64,000 nucleotides of DNA from contig NC_019879.2 in assembly GCF_002234675.1 (NCBI RefSeq), positions 28,537,063 to 28,601,062 of the forward strand. The letters run 5' to 3'. Numbering within the stretch: position 1 is the stretch's first letter; each line of letters begins with the position of its first letter. The position numbers and the translations under genes were made by a program. The DNA is from Oryzias latipes. Its lineage: Eukaryota > Chordata > Actinopteri > Beloniformes > Adrianichthyidae. Positions 10,310 through 23,325 of the stretch are shown here, one piece after another. The notes beneath the pieces were generated by a model. The model searched no databases. It saw nothing but the letters and a program-made list of their open reading frames with translations, and was not told the origin of the DNA.

Positions 10310-13300
10310 ATGAATTTGCCCGCCGTGGCCTTTTACGCGCTGGCCGCGGGGCTCCTGGCGGTGGGCCTGCGGGAGGTCCTGACGGGCTTCGAGGAGAACC
10401 GCTGCAGCATGACCTACATGTTCGAATACCCGGAGTACCGCGTGAGTGTTCCTCCTCCTGCTCCCCCATTTAGACAGCTATAACTGACCCAACATCTGCC
10501 CCCCAGTTAACGCCCCACGGCTGCTGCCATGATGGGGAACGGGGGTAATTACAGGTGCAACCAAATTAGTTCCGATTATCTGAAAGAAGCCGGATTAAAG
10601 GCAGAATTCAGACTATGATCCCCGAAGCCTAAGCAGATCAGCTTCACCTGACACGTACAGGTGAGCAGAGCTGATCAGCGGGTTTTCAACCAGTCTGAGG
10701 ACATGTCCACCAATAGTCTGGTCATTATCTGATTTACTCAGTTTATCCAACTCGATAATCTAAGATTATAATCCGATTAAGGACAAGGATTGTTTTTTAA
10801 ATAAACACAGAGAGTTCTTTATCAATAATTTGTTTTCTTCTAGCCCTTTAAGTCAACATATCTGATTTATTTTGTTCTTTTGAGAGAAAACACACTGTGG
10901 GTGCTGAGTTTAATGGATTAAAACATGTTTTTATTTTGTTTTAATGGGAATTATAGACAAAAGAACAAGATGCTTGTATGAAGGCAGCATTTTTTTTAAA
11001 GATGTCTCTTATCTGTAGTTTATTTATTGTCTTAACATTCTTACCAAAACCAACAAAACCATCTTAACTCTCACTAATGTGAGATACAGTTTTAGGTTTA
11101 TTATACTTGGTTATTTGATCTTTTGTATACTTGCATGAATATTTTATTTTTTAATCCTTAATTCTTTTATTTGTTTTGTGTTTATTGTGGCAAATGGACT
11201 TTGAGTCTGTGATAGAGCTTCTTCTATTCCTTTATAGAGTTTCCATGGTTTGTGAAGTGAAAACCGTTGGAGAATTTTGGAAAACTTTTAGAAACCGATG
11301 TCCGCTTTCTGAAAACAAACTTCTAGTTGATTTGAAGGAAGTTTATTTGCCACAATTCAAGAGATTCAAGATTCAAGAGATTCAAGAGGTTTTTTATTGC
11401 CATATTCAGTGTAGCTACACAGAGTAGGAATTTGTTTCGGTGCAAATGTGCAACATAAAACAGAAGAACAGTAAGCAACAAAATTTTTACACAATGGACA
11501 GAACAAAAAATATAAATAGAGTCAGTAGTGCAAGGAGTGTCAAAACAGTGCAAACTGAGAATGTTCAAGGTGCAGGTAGTGGGCTGGTGACTGGTTGGAC
11601 ATTGACGTGAAATTTAGGGGGGGGTTACAGGGCGTTTAAGAGTCTGACTGCAGAGGGAAAGAAACTGTTCTTGTGTCTGGAGGTTCTGGTCCTGATGGAC
11701 CTTAGCCTCCTGCCTGAAGGGAGTAGTTTCAGTAGGGAATGTCCAGGGTGAGAAGGGTCGGCAGCTATCCGGCCTGCACGTCCCCGGGTTCTGGAGACAT
11801 ATAGTTCCTGGACAGATGGGAGGCTGCAGCCGATCACCTTCTCTGCTGAGCGCACAATACGCTGTAGCCTGTTAATGTCCCTGGTTGTGGCACTAGTGTA
11901 CCACACGGTGATGGAGGAGGTGAGGATGGACTCAATGATGGCCGTGTAGAACTGCACCATCATCTGGGCCGGCAGCCGGGCCTTCTTCAACTGCCGCAGG
12001 AAGTACATCCTCTGCTGGGCCTTTTTGAGGAGAGAGCAGATGGACGGCTCCCACTTGAGGTCCTGCGTGATGGTGGTGCCGAGGAAACGCACATAGTCCA
12101 CTAGGGTGATGGGAGAGTCTGACAGGGTGAGAGGGGGTGAGGGGGCTGTGACTTTCCTGTAGTCCACTATCATCTCCACTGTCTTCTGAGTGTTCAGCTC
12201 CAGGTTGTTGATGCTGCACCACGAACCCAGCCGGTCCACCTCCCTCCTATAGGCAGACTCATCATCATTAGAGATGAGTCCGATGAGGGTGGTGTCATCT
12301 GCAAACTTGATCAGTTTGACAGAGTCATGGCTGGAAGTGCAGCAGTTAGTGTACAGGGAGAAGAGCAGAGGGGAAAGTACACAGCCCTGTGGAGTTCCTG
12401 TGCTGATGCATTGGGTGGTGGAGACATTCTTTCCCAGCCGCACACACTGCCTCCGGTCCATAAGGAAGTCACTAATCCACCTACAGGTGGAGTCAGGCAC
12501 GTTGAGCTGGAGGAGCTTTTCCTGGAGCAGAGAGGGGAGGATGGTATTGAACGCAGAGCTGAAGTCCACGAACAGGATCCTAGCATAGGTTCCCGGGGAG
12601 TCCAGGTGCTGCAGGATGAAGTGGAGGGCCAGGTTGATAGCGTCGTCTACAGACCTATTGGCTCTGTAGGCGAACTGCAGAGGGTCCAGGAGGGGGGAGG
12701 TGAAGGATTTGAGGTGGGGGAGGACCAGACGCTCGAATGACTTCATGACTACAGACGTGAGTGCCACAGGCCTGTAGTCATTGAGGCCAGTTATGCGGGG
12801 CTTCTTGGGGACAGGGACGATGGTGGACCGTTTGAAGCAGGCCGGGACGTGGCAGGACTCCAGGGAGGTGTTGAAAATGTCTGTGAAGACCGCTGCCAGT
12901 TCGCCTGCGCAGTGTTTCAGGGTGGCAGGCGAGATGCCGTCCGGACCCGGAGCCTTCCGTGGGTTTTGCTTCCGGAAAAGCTTATGCACCTCCTCTTCTG
13001 TCACTGAGAGGACAGTGGTGGGGGAGAGGTGGTCTGGGGGGGGTCATACTGTCCTCAGTGATAGTGGTGGGGGAGGAAAGTGGCACCAGAGTTTTGAGGA
13101 AACCTGTTCAGTGAGGGGGGAGGAGGAGGGTTGTGGGACCTCAAACCTGGCATAAAAGGTGTTAAGCCTCTCAGCCAGTTGTAGGTCGTCAGCAGCATGT
13201 TGGGCTCTGGGCTTGTAGTTCGTGATTTGCCTGAGCCCTCTCCAAACAGAGGTGACGTCGTTGACAGAGAATTGGTCTTCCAGGCGTTTATTGTACCGAG

Positions 13301-16300
13301 CTCTCGCCTGTTCCACCTCTTTAGAGAACTGGTACTTAGCAGCCTTATAGCTCTTCCGCTAGGTCTTCCGCTCTGTAGGCTGCTTCTTTCTCCTTCCTCA
13401 GCTGTCTCAGTCTGGGTGTAAACCAGGGTTTATCATTGTTATAGGTGACCCTGGTTTTTGTTGGGATGATGCTGTCTTCACAAAACTGGATGTATGACGT
13501 CACAGTGTCTGTGTAATCATCCAAACGGTCTGTGGCAGCTCTAAACACATCCCAGTCCGTTGTGTCCAGACGCGTGCGAAGCTCCTCCACAGCCTCGCTG
13601 GTCCACATCTTGGAAGTCCTCACTGTTGGTTTGGAGAGCTTCAGCTTTTGTCTGTATGCGGGGATGAGGTGAATCAGGGCGTGGTCCGAGAAGCCGAGAG
13701 CCGCGCGGGCCAGTGATCCAGCGTGTTCTGCTCTCTTGTTGGGCATTTGACAAACTGTTTGTATCTAGGGAGCTCCTTGTTCAGATTCCCTTTATTAAAA
13801 TCCCCGAGGATAATGATTAAAGAGTCCGGAAAAGTTCGTTCCACACAGAGAATCTGCTCCGCGAGCGCGCGCTGGGCCTCGTGCACGTCCGCGCTCGGCG
13901 GGATGTAAACAGCGGCCAGAATGAATAAAGCAAACTCGCGTGGGGAGTAGAATGGTTTGCAGTTAGTGAAGATGTATTCCACCGAAGGAGAACAGTGCGT
14001 GGAGATTACAGTCACATCCGAACACCAGGCGTTGTTGATGTAAAAGCAGACACCTCCACCTCTGGACTTTCCTCCCGAGAAGTCCCGATGTCTGTCCGCG
14101 CGGAGAAGCTGGAATCCCTCCAAATCAAGCGCGCAGTCCGGGATTTGCTCATTGAGCCACGTCTCCGTGAAGCACAGGGCACAAGAGGAAGAAAAGTCCC
14201 TGTTCCGACGCATCAGCAGTGCCAGTTCATCCATTTTGTTGCTGAGTGAGCGAACGTTGGAGAGGAAGATTCCAGGTAAGGGCGAACGAGCGCCCCGTCT
14301 CCGGAGACGCACGAGCACTCCCGCGCGCTTCCCTCTCCTCCCGCGTCTCACTTGTTTTGCTCTTAAAAAGTGGACTAAATCTGCCGCAGCTGCCAAAAAA
14401 ACAAAAAACAGGTAGTAAATCTGACGGAGTTGAAGTTCTGATGGTAAGAAGCTCTTCACGGGTGTAAGAGCACGCTGACACACACGATTTACGAACAATA
14501 ACAAACATAACACAGAGCACACCAGCACCAGGGCGACCATCCTCGGCGCCATCTTGGATCACCTTTTCACCTACAATTGCAATTTATTTTGCAAGAATGA
14601 CATTGTATCTAATCTGCATGCTTGCTTGGGATTTTTGAGATTACTTGGTAGTCGGCGGTGGCGGTATCATGGTCTGGAGTCTTTAAATAAGGTCAAAGTT
14701 TAGCAGCAGGAAAGCTGAGGATTCTAGTGATGAAAATATTAAATGTGCAGGTTCCTCTGTCCAGAGAGTCAGGATTAAAAGTAAACAGGCCTCTACATTT
14801 CTGGACAGAAAAGGGCGTTTGCCTGTCACACATGTTGTGTCACCTTTGACCAACGGTAGGTAGGATAGGCTCCAGCAGCCCAGTGACCCCTGAAAGGTTT
14901 CCGTGGGTTCTGTTCTGTCGGAATTCCCTCCCTACCTAAAGCACTATATAGGGTGTTCACCATGTTGTCGGAGTCTCCAAGTCTACAATTTCAAAATCTG
15001 GTTCCCTGGATATTTCCCAGAAGTCTTTGCAAAAAGTTAAGGAGCACTGAGGGAATTCAGTCTTCATTTTAGTGTGTTTGAGTTCCTAAAACTGCGTCTG
15101 CATTTCTTCCCAGCGGGTGGCGCTGCCTCGCCGCGTGGCCAGAATGTACCCGGCGTACGGGCTTTACCTGTACGGAGAGGGCCTGTATGCGCAGGAGACC
15201 CAGGTGCTCAAACTCACCGGCGCACCTGTTCTCTTCTTACCTGGAAATGCAGGAAGTTACAAACAAGGTAAGAATCAAATGAAATTAAAAAACAACAACA
15301 TGCATTTCTATTGGAAATAATGCAATAAATACATTAGACTAGAAAACATGAAGATCAAAATTGCCAATGAAAAAAAAAAGACATATTTTTAACCATCTGA
15401 AAACAATAAAAACATATGAAAGATATGAAAGAGTTTGACTTAAACTAACTTTAAATTAGGGGAAAAAAAGTAGATTTGGTCACTTTTTAATTTGAGCGCA
15501 AATTAAACTATAAAAAACAATATTTGGTTAAACATTTCCAAAATGATCCAATGAACATGAACCTTTTCATTATTTCCTAACCCAGTGTGTGTTCCCTGAC
15601 ACATTGAGTCTCACATGAAGCTCATTTCAGATTCCGTTTTGCTAACAGCCGTCTCAAAGGCCTTAAAAACTTGGGGGGAAAAGTGAGAAAGTTGTCCAGA
15701 TCTTCTAGATCCCGTTTGAAGCTTTGGAAGCCTTGCAGGAAAGGTTTGAAGGAGAAATTAGCTGAAAAGAGGATTAGTCTTAATCATATTTGTCTCAAAC
15801 AAGATCCAAAAACACCATTAAACCCACCTCTGAATGATTATTTAAAGGAAGTGACTATGTGCATCATGTAATTTTCCAAATCCGTGCGGCTCTGAACTTT
15901 TTCTTGGCCGCACGGACCCAGAGGAAGGGTTAAGGTTAGGATTACGGTTAAACCACCCAATAGTTCTTGAGCGCAGCTGTTTCTGTTTCTCCAGAGAACG
16001 GATGAAATGTGGAGAAAATTTCACAGCAGCGTGGCAGATAGCGCAACTTTAAGTTTAACTTTAAATATGTGCGGGGAATGCAGAAATGTGCATCCTGGCT
16101 GTACGTAGCATAACTTTCTATCACTTTTTGTGCTGGTCGCTTGTAAAGACGTGCGAATACCATCAGCCGTGTATAAAATAAAACCCTCAAATGAACGTTT
16201 TGGAGTGGATCTTTCAGTTCCAGTTAAGAGTGTCCGCGGGGTTTCTGGATGTAGCATGTTCTTCTTTTGGAACCCCGTCCTAAAGATATCCACCTGTTCT

Positions 16301-19300
16301 CCTCGTGCAGCTCGCTCGCTGGGATCTGTGGCCTTGAGGAAAGCGGAGAACGTGGACGGGGGGCTCCACCTGAACATGTTCACTGTGGACTTCAACGAGG
16401 AGCTGGTGGCTCTGTACGGTGGGAGTTTGTTCAGACAAACCCACTTCCTGCACGAGAGCATCAAGGCCATCCTGCGGCTCTATAAGGTCACACACATTTT
16501 TTAGGAACGTGTCCGGATCTTCTGTCTCTGAGGCTTTCTGTGGTGTCGGTGAGAGTTGGAGAAAGTCATGCGGCGTGTCTCGTCCTGCAGCACCTGAAGA
16601 CCCCCCCTCAGAGCGTGGTGCTTGTAGGCCACTCTATGGGTGGGGTGGTGGCCCGAGCCCTGTTCACACTGCCCCGCTTCAACGCTCGCCTGGTCAGCCT
16701 GATCCTCACACAGGCCTCGCCGCACCAGGCTCCGGTTCTGGCTCTGGACCCGTACCTGCTGGGTGAGCAGAGCCTCTTCTGTGCTGACATGCTCAGAATG
16801 CCGAGCAAAGACGCCTTTTGTTGCTGTTTTTTTCCCCCTAGATTTCTATTCTACCGTGAGGCACAGGTGGGTGAACCAAGCAAACAAGCTGACGAATGTT
16901 ACCGTTCTCTCTGTTGGGGGCGGTTACCGTGACTACCAAGTCCGCTCCGGCCTCACGTCACTTCCTTGTCCCTCAGAAGACTCAAATAAGTTCTCATTGG
17001 TGGTACGGCTGCTGGTTTCATTTACATTAACATCCAGTTTCCATTTTTTTTTTTTTTTTGGTTTTGGTTAGAGATGATGTAATTGGTGGTGTTTGATTTT
17101 TAGGTAACCGCTGTCCCAAGAACATGGGTGTCCACCGACCACCTGTCTATTGTTTGGTGAGACCAAATAGCGGTGGAGATGTTTTACAGCATCCTAATAA
17201 AAAAAACAAAAACAAAGACATTTGTTCTGCTTTTAGGTGCAAAGAGCTTGTTCTCGCCACCGTTAGGACTTTTTTTGACCTCATTGATCTTGAAACCCGA
17301 CAGGTGAGGAAAACTGTTGTAAAGCAGAGATGACGACGTTTCAGAAAACGGTTTCCAAAAAACGTTTTTTTCCAATAGTTCACAGAGAACCAGGAGAGGA
17401 AAGTGGCCGTTCTGAACCATCATTTCATCAGAAATCCTGCCAGATTTGTGAAGGAAAGTCCGGAAACATCTTCCTCCGTTCAAGGTGAGCAGAACATCGT
17501 ATAATAGACCTCGTGTTGTCCAGGTTCTGCAGTAGACCTCAGTAATTAGAATTTCTCATTTTTATTTAGTAATTATATTTCTTTACAAAGTGATTTCTCA
17601 AAAAGGATTTTTCAAATCAAACTTTTCAATTAAGCTCTACTTGACTTTGATTAATGATCACTATTTAATTAAGAAAATGTGATTTTAGTCTTTTATTTGT
17701 TTAATTTTCTGTTTTTTTAATCTCTGTATTTCATCATTTCTGTAATGAGTTTGATAAATCTGTGTAAATTCTTTATTGCTTTGACTACAATGCTTGAAAT
17801 AAATAAATCCAATCAACTTTACTAAAAATATTTGTATTGAACAATAACAGATCTAAAAGGTTATCAGGGTCTAACTTGCCTTCCCGTTGGAACGTTTGGA
17901 GTGAGATTTCTACAGATTTTTGTGGGATGTATTTAATAAATAAAAGAGCAGGTGTCGTGGGAATCAACTGTTCATTTGTTTTTTCCAGATATTCAGGAAA
18001 CAGGAAGTGAAGTGAACACCCTGCGCCTGACCTACAGCACACCGAAGGTACCAGACCTCTCAAAGATCGTACTGATGACACATGTCCAAGCTGTCGTTTG
18101 AGTGTCTGGTTAGGAATCTTGAACAGCTAAGCTTTCATGCCTTTTCCTGACAGGAAGGACCAGTGAAGAACTTTGTGTTTGCCCTGTCGAGTCGCAGGAA
18201 GGCCTACAGCCACTTCTACTGCCGCAGCAACAACCTGGTCCGTTTGAACGCTCAGACTCTGCTGTGGACTCAGTGGGTTTAATGGAAATGATGATGGTTC
18301 ACGTTTCTTCAACAGGAGACGTCAAGCTGGGTGTTTGGCTGCACGCGAAAGAACGGCTCTTCTTGGTGAGAGGAAGACTCCCTCCAAGTCTCAGACCTGT
18401 TTTCTGGTTGTGTGTCAGCAGTTTGTCTTTCTCCTCAGTGTCAACACTGAGGATCTCTCTAAAGGAACCGAACTTCTACCCCCATACAAGGTGATTCCCC
18501 TGGAAAAGTTCTCGGTTTGGTCTGCAGCGGAGCAGCTTTTTGAAGGCAGTGCATTTTTTTCTCTCTTTCTGAGGTCCTCGTTCTGAGTCTCCATGACCTT
18601 TCTGCTTTTTCTCACCTGGTTGTTTCCGCCTCCAACATCAACGGGAAACAGGTGAGGGACAGCCCCGATCACAGGGCTCCTACCATCACGGGAAGAATGA
18701 ATTGAGTTTATGCTCTGGTCAGATGCAGTTTCAGTAAATGTGTAACAATTCATATTAACGGTTGGTGTCACTGACCTGAAATGGATCCAGGACATCTTTA
18801 GCTAAAACAAAGAAAGAAATACCTGGTACTGAACAGTGCAGGTGAAGTTTTCCAGATTCCTCAGATTTCTTCTAGACAATCAAGTGTAAGTGAAATATGT
18901 GACCAAACAAACAAGAATGAAGGTCAAATCCATTCACATTTTAGTTTCCTAAAGTTCAGCCCACTGTTGTTTTTCCACATCATCAAAACAATTCCAAAGT
19001 TATTAGAACATTCTACTAATTTAGCTTTTTTTTAGCAAAAATAAAAAACTGTGGAGCAGCAGGTCATTAGGAATTAGCCTCTGACTGATGGGCGGGACTA
19101 TTAGTGCAGAGTAAGCCCGCCCTTACTTCCCATCATCCATCAGTTTACACACTCTCCTGCTATCTTACAGCCCTTACATCTCCCCAACATAACATTACCA
19201 GTGCAACAGAAATAGTGAGCAATGATGGAGATGTCCAGTCGTACAGTTTAGACCCAGATTCTGGGTCAGACGAGGAAAACAAAGACGTTCATGGATCATC

Positions 19301-22300
19301 AGAATGGAGTGGAGCAGGGAGCTTGTGGCCCGCCCAGCATATTTTGTTTTTCAAACTGCATTTTTTCGTATGCTCCTGATTCACAGCTATTTGAATTAAG
19401 AAATACTCAGAAATTCCATTTTTATTCAAATTTTCTTCATATATGTCCTTCATCATCAGAAAAATACTAGAACATGTTAAAAACACCAAAAACATGATTT
19501 TTTTATTGGAGCAAGTCTTTGAAGCATTTAAAGCAGCATTTCAGTCATAACAAACTTCCTATCTAGATGTTTTCTCCAGTGATATTTAGTTAAATGAGAA
19601 GTTCTATCAGGTTCATGTCCCCAACACTCATGCATAAGAAGTTTGTCCTCAGTTCACAGTGGAGTGTGAGTGGCAGAGACATCAGTCGGACTCTCAGACC
19701 CTAACGCTCTCCGTTCCCAGCGTCTTCTCCTTCGGTGAGTCTCTCAGATGTTGATTCAAACCTCCAGCCTCCTGGTGAAACTGTGATGTGTCTCACAGTC
19801 TCTGGGTTTCTTCTTTAGGTTTCACCTCCAGTGAAGTTACGGTAAACTCTTCCGGACTTCTGCACCACATTCGTCTGCAGCACTTTCATCAGGTAATCTC
19901 CATCGTTTCCTCCGCTTTTGCTGTCCGAGTTTCCGCTAAAGTCCCGTGTGTCTTCAGGCCTACCAGGCTTTCAGGATTAATGTCATCAGTCAGTGCAAAG
20001 CTCTGAAAGGTAAGCTGGCTTTTGCAGCCTCAAACACGTGTGCAAGAACTTCTGCGCAGTGGTGTGTTTGTGTCTGCAGACCGATTACCCAGTGTGTACC
20101 GGATGAGGGTCCCCTGGTTCAGAGAGGACTCTCTGACCACCGTCAGGTGAGTCAAGGAGCTTCCTCTCAGCTGCAGGTTCACACTCAGACACCCACACTC
20201 ACGGTTCATGCGTGTATGCAGTGTCCCAGCAGTGACGGAGATCTCAGGGATGCTGCACACCAGTCGTCCTGACAACAGCTCAGGTGTGCTCCTAGAGCTC
20301 CACACTGCCCCCAACTGCCAGTATAAGGTAGCTGCTGCACAGTTTCTCACAATCCAGATAAAAATAAATTGTTCTAGAAAGATTAAAGAAAAGATCTCCA
20401 TCTGGTTCAGGTTTCAGTTAGAAGCTCATTGCCTAAAGTGCTGGGACAGGTATGACGCCTCTTGTGTGGTATCCAGCATTTCTTTTCTCAGTACACGCGC
20501 CTGCTGTTGTATTTTCTGAACTACTCTCTCGCATGTGGCAGGTCCTGAGATTCTGTGGCCCCACGCTGCCGGTCTACACTGCTGTAACGCTCCTCCTGGC
20601 CTGCAGGGGGCAGCTGTCGTCCATCCTAAAGAGGAGCCGAACCGTTGACATGAGCCAAGCGGCGGCCGCAGGGCTGCAGCCTCACAAGATCAACCTGCCC
20701 GTTTATGTTCTGCACGTCTTGCTGTGGTGAGCCGGAAGCTGAAAGTCAGCTGGTGACGCTTAGAATTCAACCTTTATACGATTGGGGAATCTTTTCTTCC
20801 TCAAGCTTTTAATGTTTATGAAGTTCTCTGGAATTGAGGAAATCTTCTGTCATGATTCTTCCAGCTGCAGTTGGTTTCAGGAGGTCTGGTCAAGTCTTTG
20901 GCTGCCACCCATGGATACAATCCCTCCATCATCCCCTGATGGGATGTTTCGTGAGGGCATGGCTCCAGCTGAGGAGTGGCCTCACCTCCTATCTCCTTTC
21001 CTTTATGTCCTGGGGGCAGCTGTGGCGTTCTGGGGCAGCTCGCTGCTCCGCCTCCTCATACGCCTGCTCTCACTGCTGCTGGCTCCTCTGCACAGGTCGG
21101 CTCCTAAACCGAAGCACTAAAGGGCTGCCTGAGATGGATATCTCACCTGTTGTGGTCTTTTCTGCAGGTCGTCTGTGTCTGGAGATGGTGGCACGATGGG
21201 ACCACGGGTTCAGATCTTCATCAGCCTCTGTCTGACTGTTGTGGGCGGGGTTTCCTGTGGGGCGTTGGCGATCGCTGCCTCCTCTCTTCTCCACCTTTAC
21301 AGGGTGAAGCTCTTTTTACTCACAGTTTACAGAACAGCATAAAAAGACAAAAATCTCTAAAAACATTTTAAAGTTCGTGTCCAGTACAGGATACATTTGA
21401 GTTTCTTTGCAAATGGTGGGATTTACAGTACGGATGTTAACCTGTCAAATGTTAAAGAGGAGTGATTTTATTTATAACAAAACACAACAGCATAAAGAAT
21501 TTGATGGTAGCAACACATTTTCTTAAAGTATTGAAGGATGGTGTTTCTCGTTGGACATTACTGCCCAGTTTATTCAACTTCAGTTCACAAAAACAAGTTT
21601 TTGAAGATTCTGAGTAGATCCATTGACCTTTCAAACACATACATTTTTTTTCCCTGTCATTAAATGAAATTAGTCTCTTCAAAAGAGACAAAATAGTACA
21701 GCGAGGGGCAGCACTTTGGTTTCTAACAGAAAGGACAGCATCATCTGCATGGTGTCTTATCTCTACCAGAGTGGTTGCAAACATAAAGGGTCCCATGACA
21801 GATCTCTGTGGGACTCCTAGCTGTACAATCTTCCCTTGTTTATCACGGGGCTTACATTCTGGAAAAAAAAATGTGAAGCAGTTATCTTTATTTATTTATT
21901 ATTACAACAATTCTAGATGTTTTCATGCTCACTACAAACTTTTCTCTCTCACTTAAGGTCAAACCTTTGTAGAAAAATAAATCCAGAATTCAAGAATGAA
22001 AACAGAGATCTGCTCGCGATCAAAGATTCTTGTAAATGTGGCAAACTTAGTGCATTCTGTACTAGAGACCCAACACAGGGGAGGTTGATTGACAGTGGTT
22101 AACAGCCAATCAGGACCCAGAAATTGGAATGCAAAAATATTTAAAGAAATTCTGTAAACAGAGAGGACGCAAAAAGTGAACCTCGTTATAGCATCTTTAG
22201 TTTTCTTCCTGTTAACTCTGTCAGCTGTTAGATACCCCCCCCCCCCCCCCCGGGTTTTCTTTCCATCCATCTTTCATGTTTATGTTCAATTTTTGACATG

Positions 22301-23325
22301 GCTTCATATTGACTACGGATAAATTAAAGGTTAAGCATATATTTTTTTTAAATGGCGTTTTTAAGAAACGAAATGTTTTCACACCATATGCTCTAAGCCT
22401 GTTTGTGTGTGGAATGCAGTAACTTAAAGTCCACAGTTTGAATGAGGAGTTTGTGGTAAACAGGAGCTGTGCTGAACTTTTCTGTTGCAACAATCCATGA
22501 AGGTTGTGTGTCTGTGGCTCTCAGGTTCTGCGGCTGCAGATGACGGAGAGGTATTTGAGTCACATGCTGAATCTGGTAAGACTCTCGGCTTCTTCTGATG
22601 GAGGGCTTTGAGTGATGTGACACCTGGAAAAACGGGGGTCTTCTCTTGGATCCCTGCAGGCACCGCAGAAGCACAAACTAACGGAGAATGGCACAGTCCG
22701 AGAAGAGTCCTCAAGCAAGTCTAAACCAGGCTTGCTGTCTGAGTGGGCCCTGCAGGAGGTAAGGGACAACCTGGAGCTGCACCTCTGCCTGTCGGCACTC
22801 TTCACGCTTCCCGTCATGCTAAGTGCGCCCTCACTCCTCCACTGGATCGGCAACCTGAGGTACGGGTTTCCCTCTAAATACTGACCAAGTTCTAATATTT
22901 AGACTAAATGTTTTCTGTTTCAGATTAAATCATCATCTTAAACAAATTTTACTTTGCTTGATAAAAAGGTGTTTTTGTTGCCCCTGGTCTGGGACCTTTC
23001 ACAGATATGCCTCTCAGCTGGATCCTGATCCTTGCTGGCCTCACACTGTGCCTCTGGTTATCGCGAACCTGCTGCTCGTCAACTGCACCACCCTCAAACT
23101 CAGCAACAGGTAGGAGCTCAAACGTCAGCGCACGTCCACGTGCTTTCACGTGATGGCCACCTAACGCACGCCCCGCTCTGCCACAGCAAACTCCTGCCTC
23201 TGGCCTCCTGCCTCCCGCTGCCCCTGGCCGTCACCATGGTGACCTTCTCCTCCCTTCACCTGTACCGAATCACCCACTTCCTGTCAGCAGCTCTCATCCC
23301 GCTGGCCTTGTGTTGTCTCCTCTGA
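10310..23325 (+). CDS. pgap1: GPI inositol-deacylase
   Basis: Twenty-six exons: 10310-10441, 15114-15267, 16311-16486, 16591-16762, 16842-17002, 17104-17156, 17237-17303, 17379-17484, 17989-18047, 18154-18237, 18316-18365, 18439-18490, 18574-18651, 19653-19734, 19819-19892, 19958-20009, 20080-20146, 20222-20327, 20411-20449, 20542-20726, 20865-21095, 21168-21303, 22525-22575, 22660-22859, 23005-23109, 23187-23325. Total 2811 nt, 936 residues (human 922), all GT-AG. PGAP1 removes the acyl chain from GPI inositol in the ER, needed for export of GPI-anchored proteins. An N-terminal membrane anchor precedes [18 protein letters not shown]. The lipase elbow VGHSMGG puts the catalytic Ser at about 169. 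[17 protein letters not shown] and [12 protein letters not shown] are conserved. The C-terminal third holds several hydrophobic segments, as in the ER-membrane domain. Intron 1 carries a LINE. Confidence 0.95.
11356..14562 (-). mobile_element. L2/CR1-group non-LTR retrotransposon, broken
   Basis: Antisense in pgap1 intron 1. From 14552 downward an endonuclease domain reads [29 protein letters not shown] and LGDFN, then breaks at TLDH. The frame resumes at [13 protein letters not shown], so some coding sequence is missing there. A second break follows AEDLAEE near 13362. The reverse transcriptase is one open frame, 13004-11625, 459 residues, with [30 protein letters not shown] and the FADD catalytic motif. 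After the stop come 236 nt of 3'UTR and a tail of TTGAATC-type units (11356-11389), typical of this LINE group. Near full length at the 5' side, but the endonuclease frame is disrupted, so it should be inactive. Exact clade (L2, CR1 or Rex1-like) is not settled. Confidence 0.9.
14563..15113 (+). other. pgap1 intron 1, remainder
   Basis: Contains a scrap of the SINE/LINE tail repeat (about 14862-14900, GGATAGGCTCCAGCAGCC) and otherwise nothing identifiable before the exon 2 acceptor. The first part of the intron, 10442-11355, is unique AT-rich sequence. Confidence 0.5.
15268..16310 (+). other. pgap1 intron 2
   Basis: AT-rich intron. A short near-palindrome with GTGCGGCTCTGAAC and GGCCGCACGGAC lies near 15880-15920. 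No element or gene recognised. Confidence 0.45.
17690..17830 (+). repeat. LINE 3'-tail repeat, copy 1
   Basis: In pgap1 intron 8. TCTGTAATGAGTTTGATAAA, then GTGTAAATTCTTTATTG, then CTTGAAATAAAT also occur in order at 53790-53875. It is the AT-rich 3' end of a dispersed fish repeat, probably a LINE. Confidence 0.6.
19085..19520 (+). repeat. Dispersed repeat family B, copy 1
   Basis: In pgap1 intron 13. Shares long, diverged stretches with reverse-oriented copies at 49585-49975 and 60110-60530: GCAGAGTAAG, CTTCCCATCATCCAT, the block around GTACAGTTTAGACCCAGA, GACGAGGAAAACAAAG, and the 3' part with ATATATGTCC and AACATGTTAAAAAC. Shorter end fragments lie at 7800-7918, 30820-30920 and 36050-36175. 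The outer ends read TTAAAGACCCACT and its complement, suggesting a cut-and-paste element. One frame gives a diverged acidic motif, [13 protein letters not shown], perhaps a relic of a transposon protein. Confidence 0.65.
21450..21830 (-). mobile_element. LINE reverse-transcriptase remnant in pgap1 intron 22
   Basis: The minus strand reads [14 protein letters not shown] and then [10 protein letters not shown], degraded forms of the RT motifs GVPQGSxxGPxLF and YADD. Most of the rest is unrecognisable. It resembles the L2/CR1/Rex group. It is antisense to pgap1. Confidence 0.65.
22235..22251 (+). repeat. Poly-C tract
   Basis: Seventeen C in the long pgap1 intron 22, followed by GGG. A slippage-prone run that may be miscounted in assembly. 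Confidence 0.9.

Noticed and set aside
11340..14600. Target-site duplication for the intronic LINE (TTTATTTGC-like words at both sides)
   Set aside because: The match is imperfect and AT-rich; not convincing.
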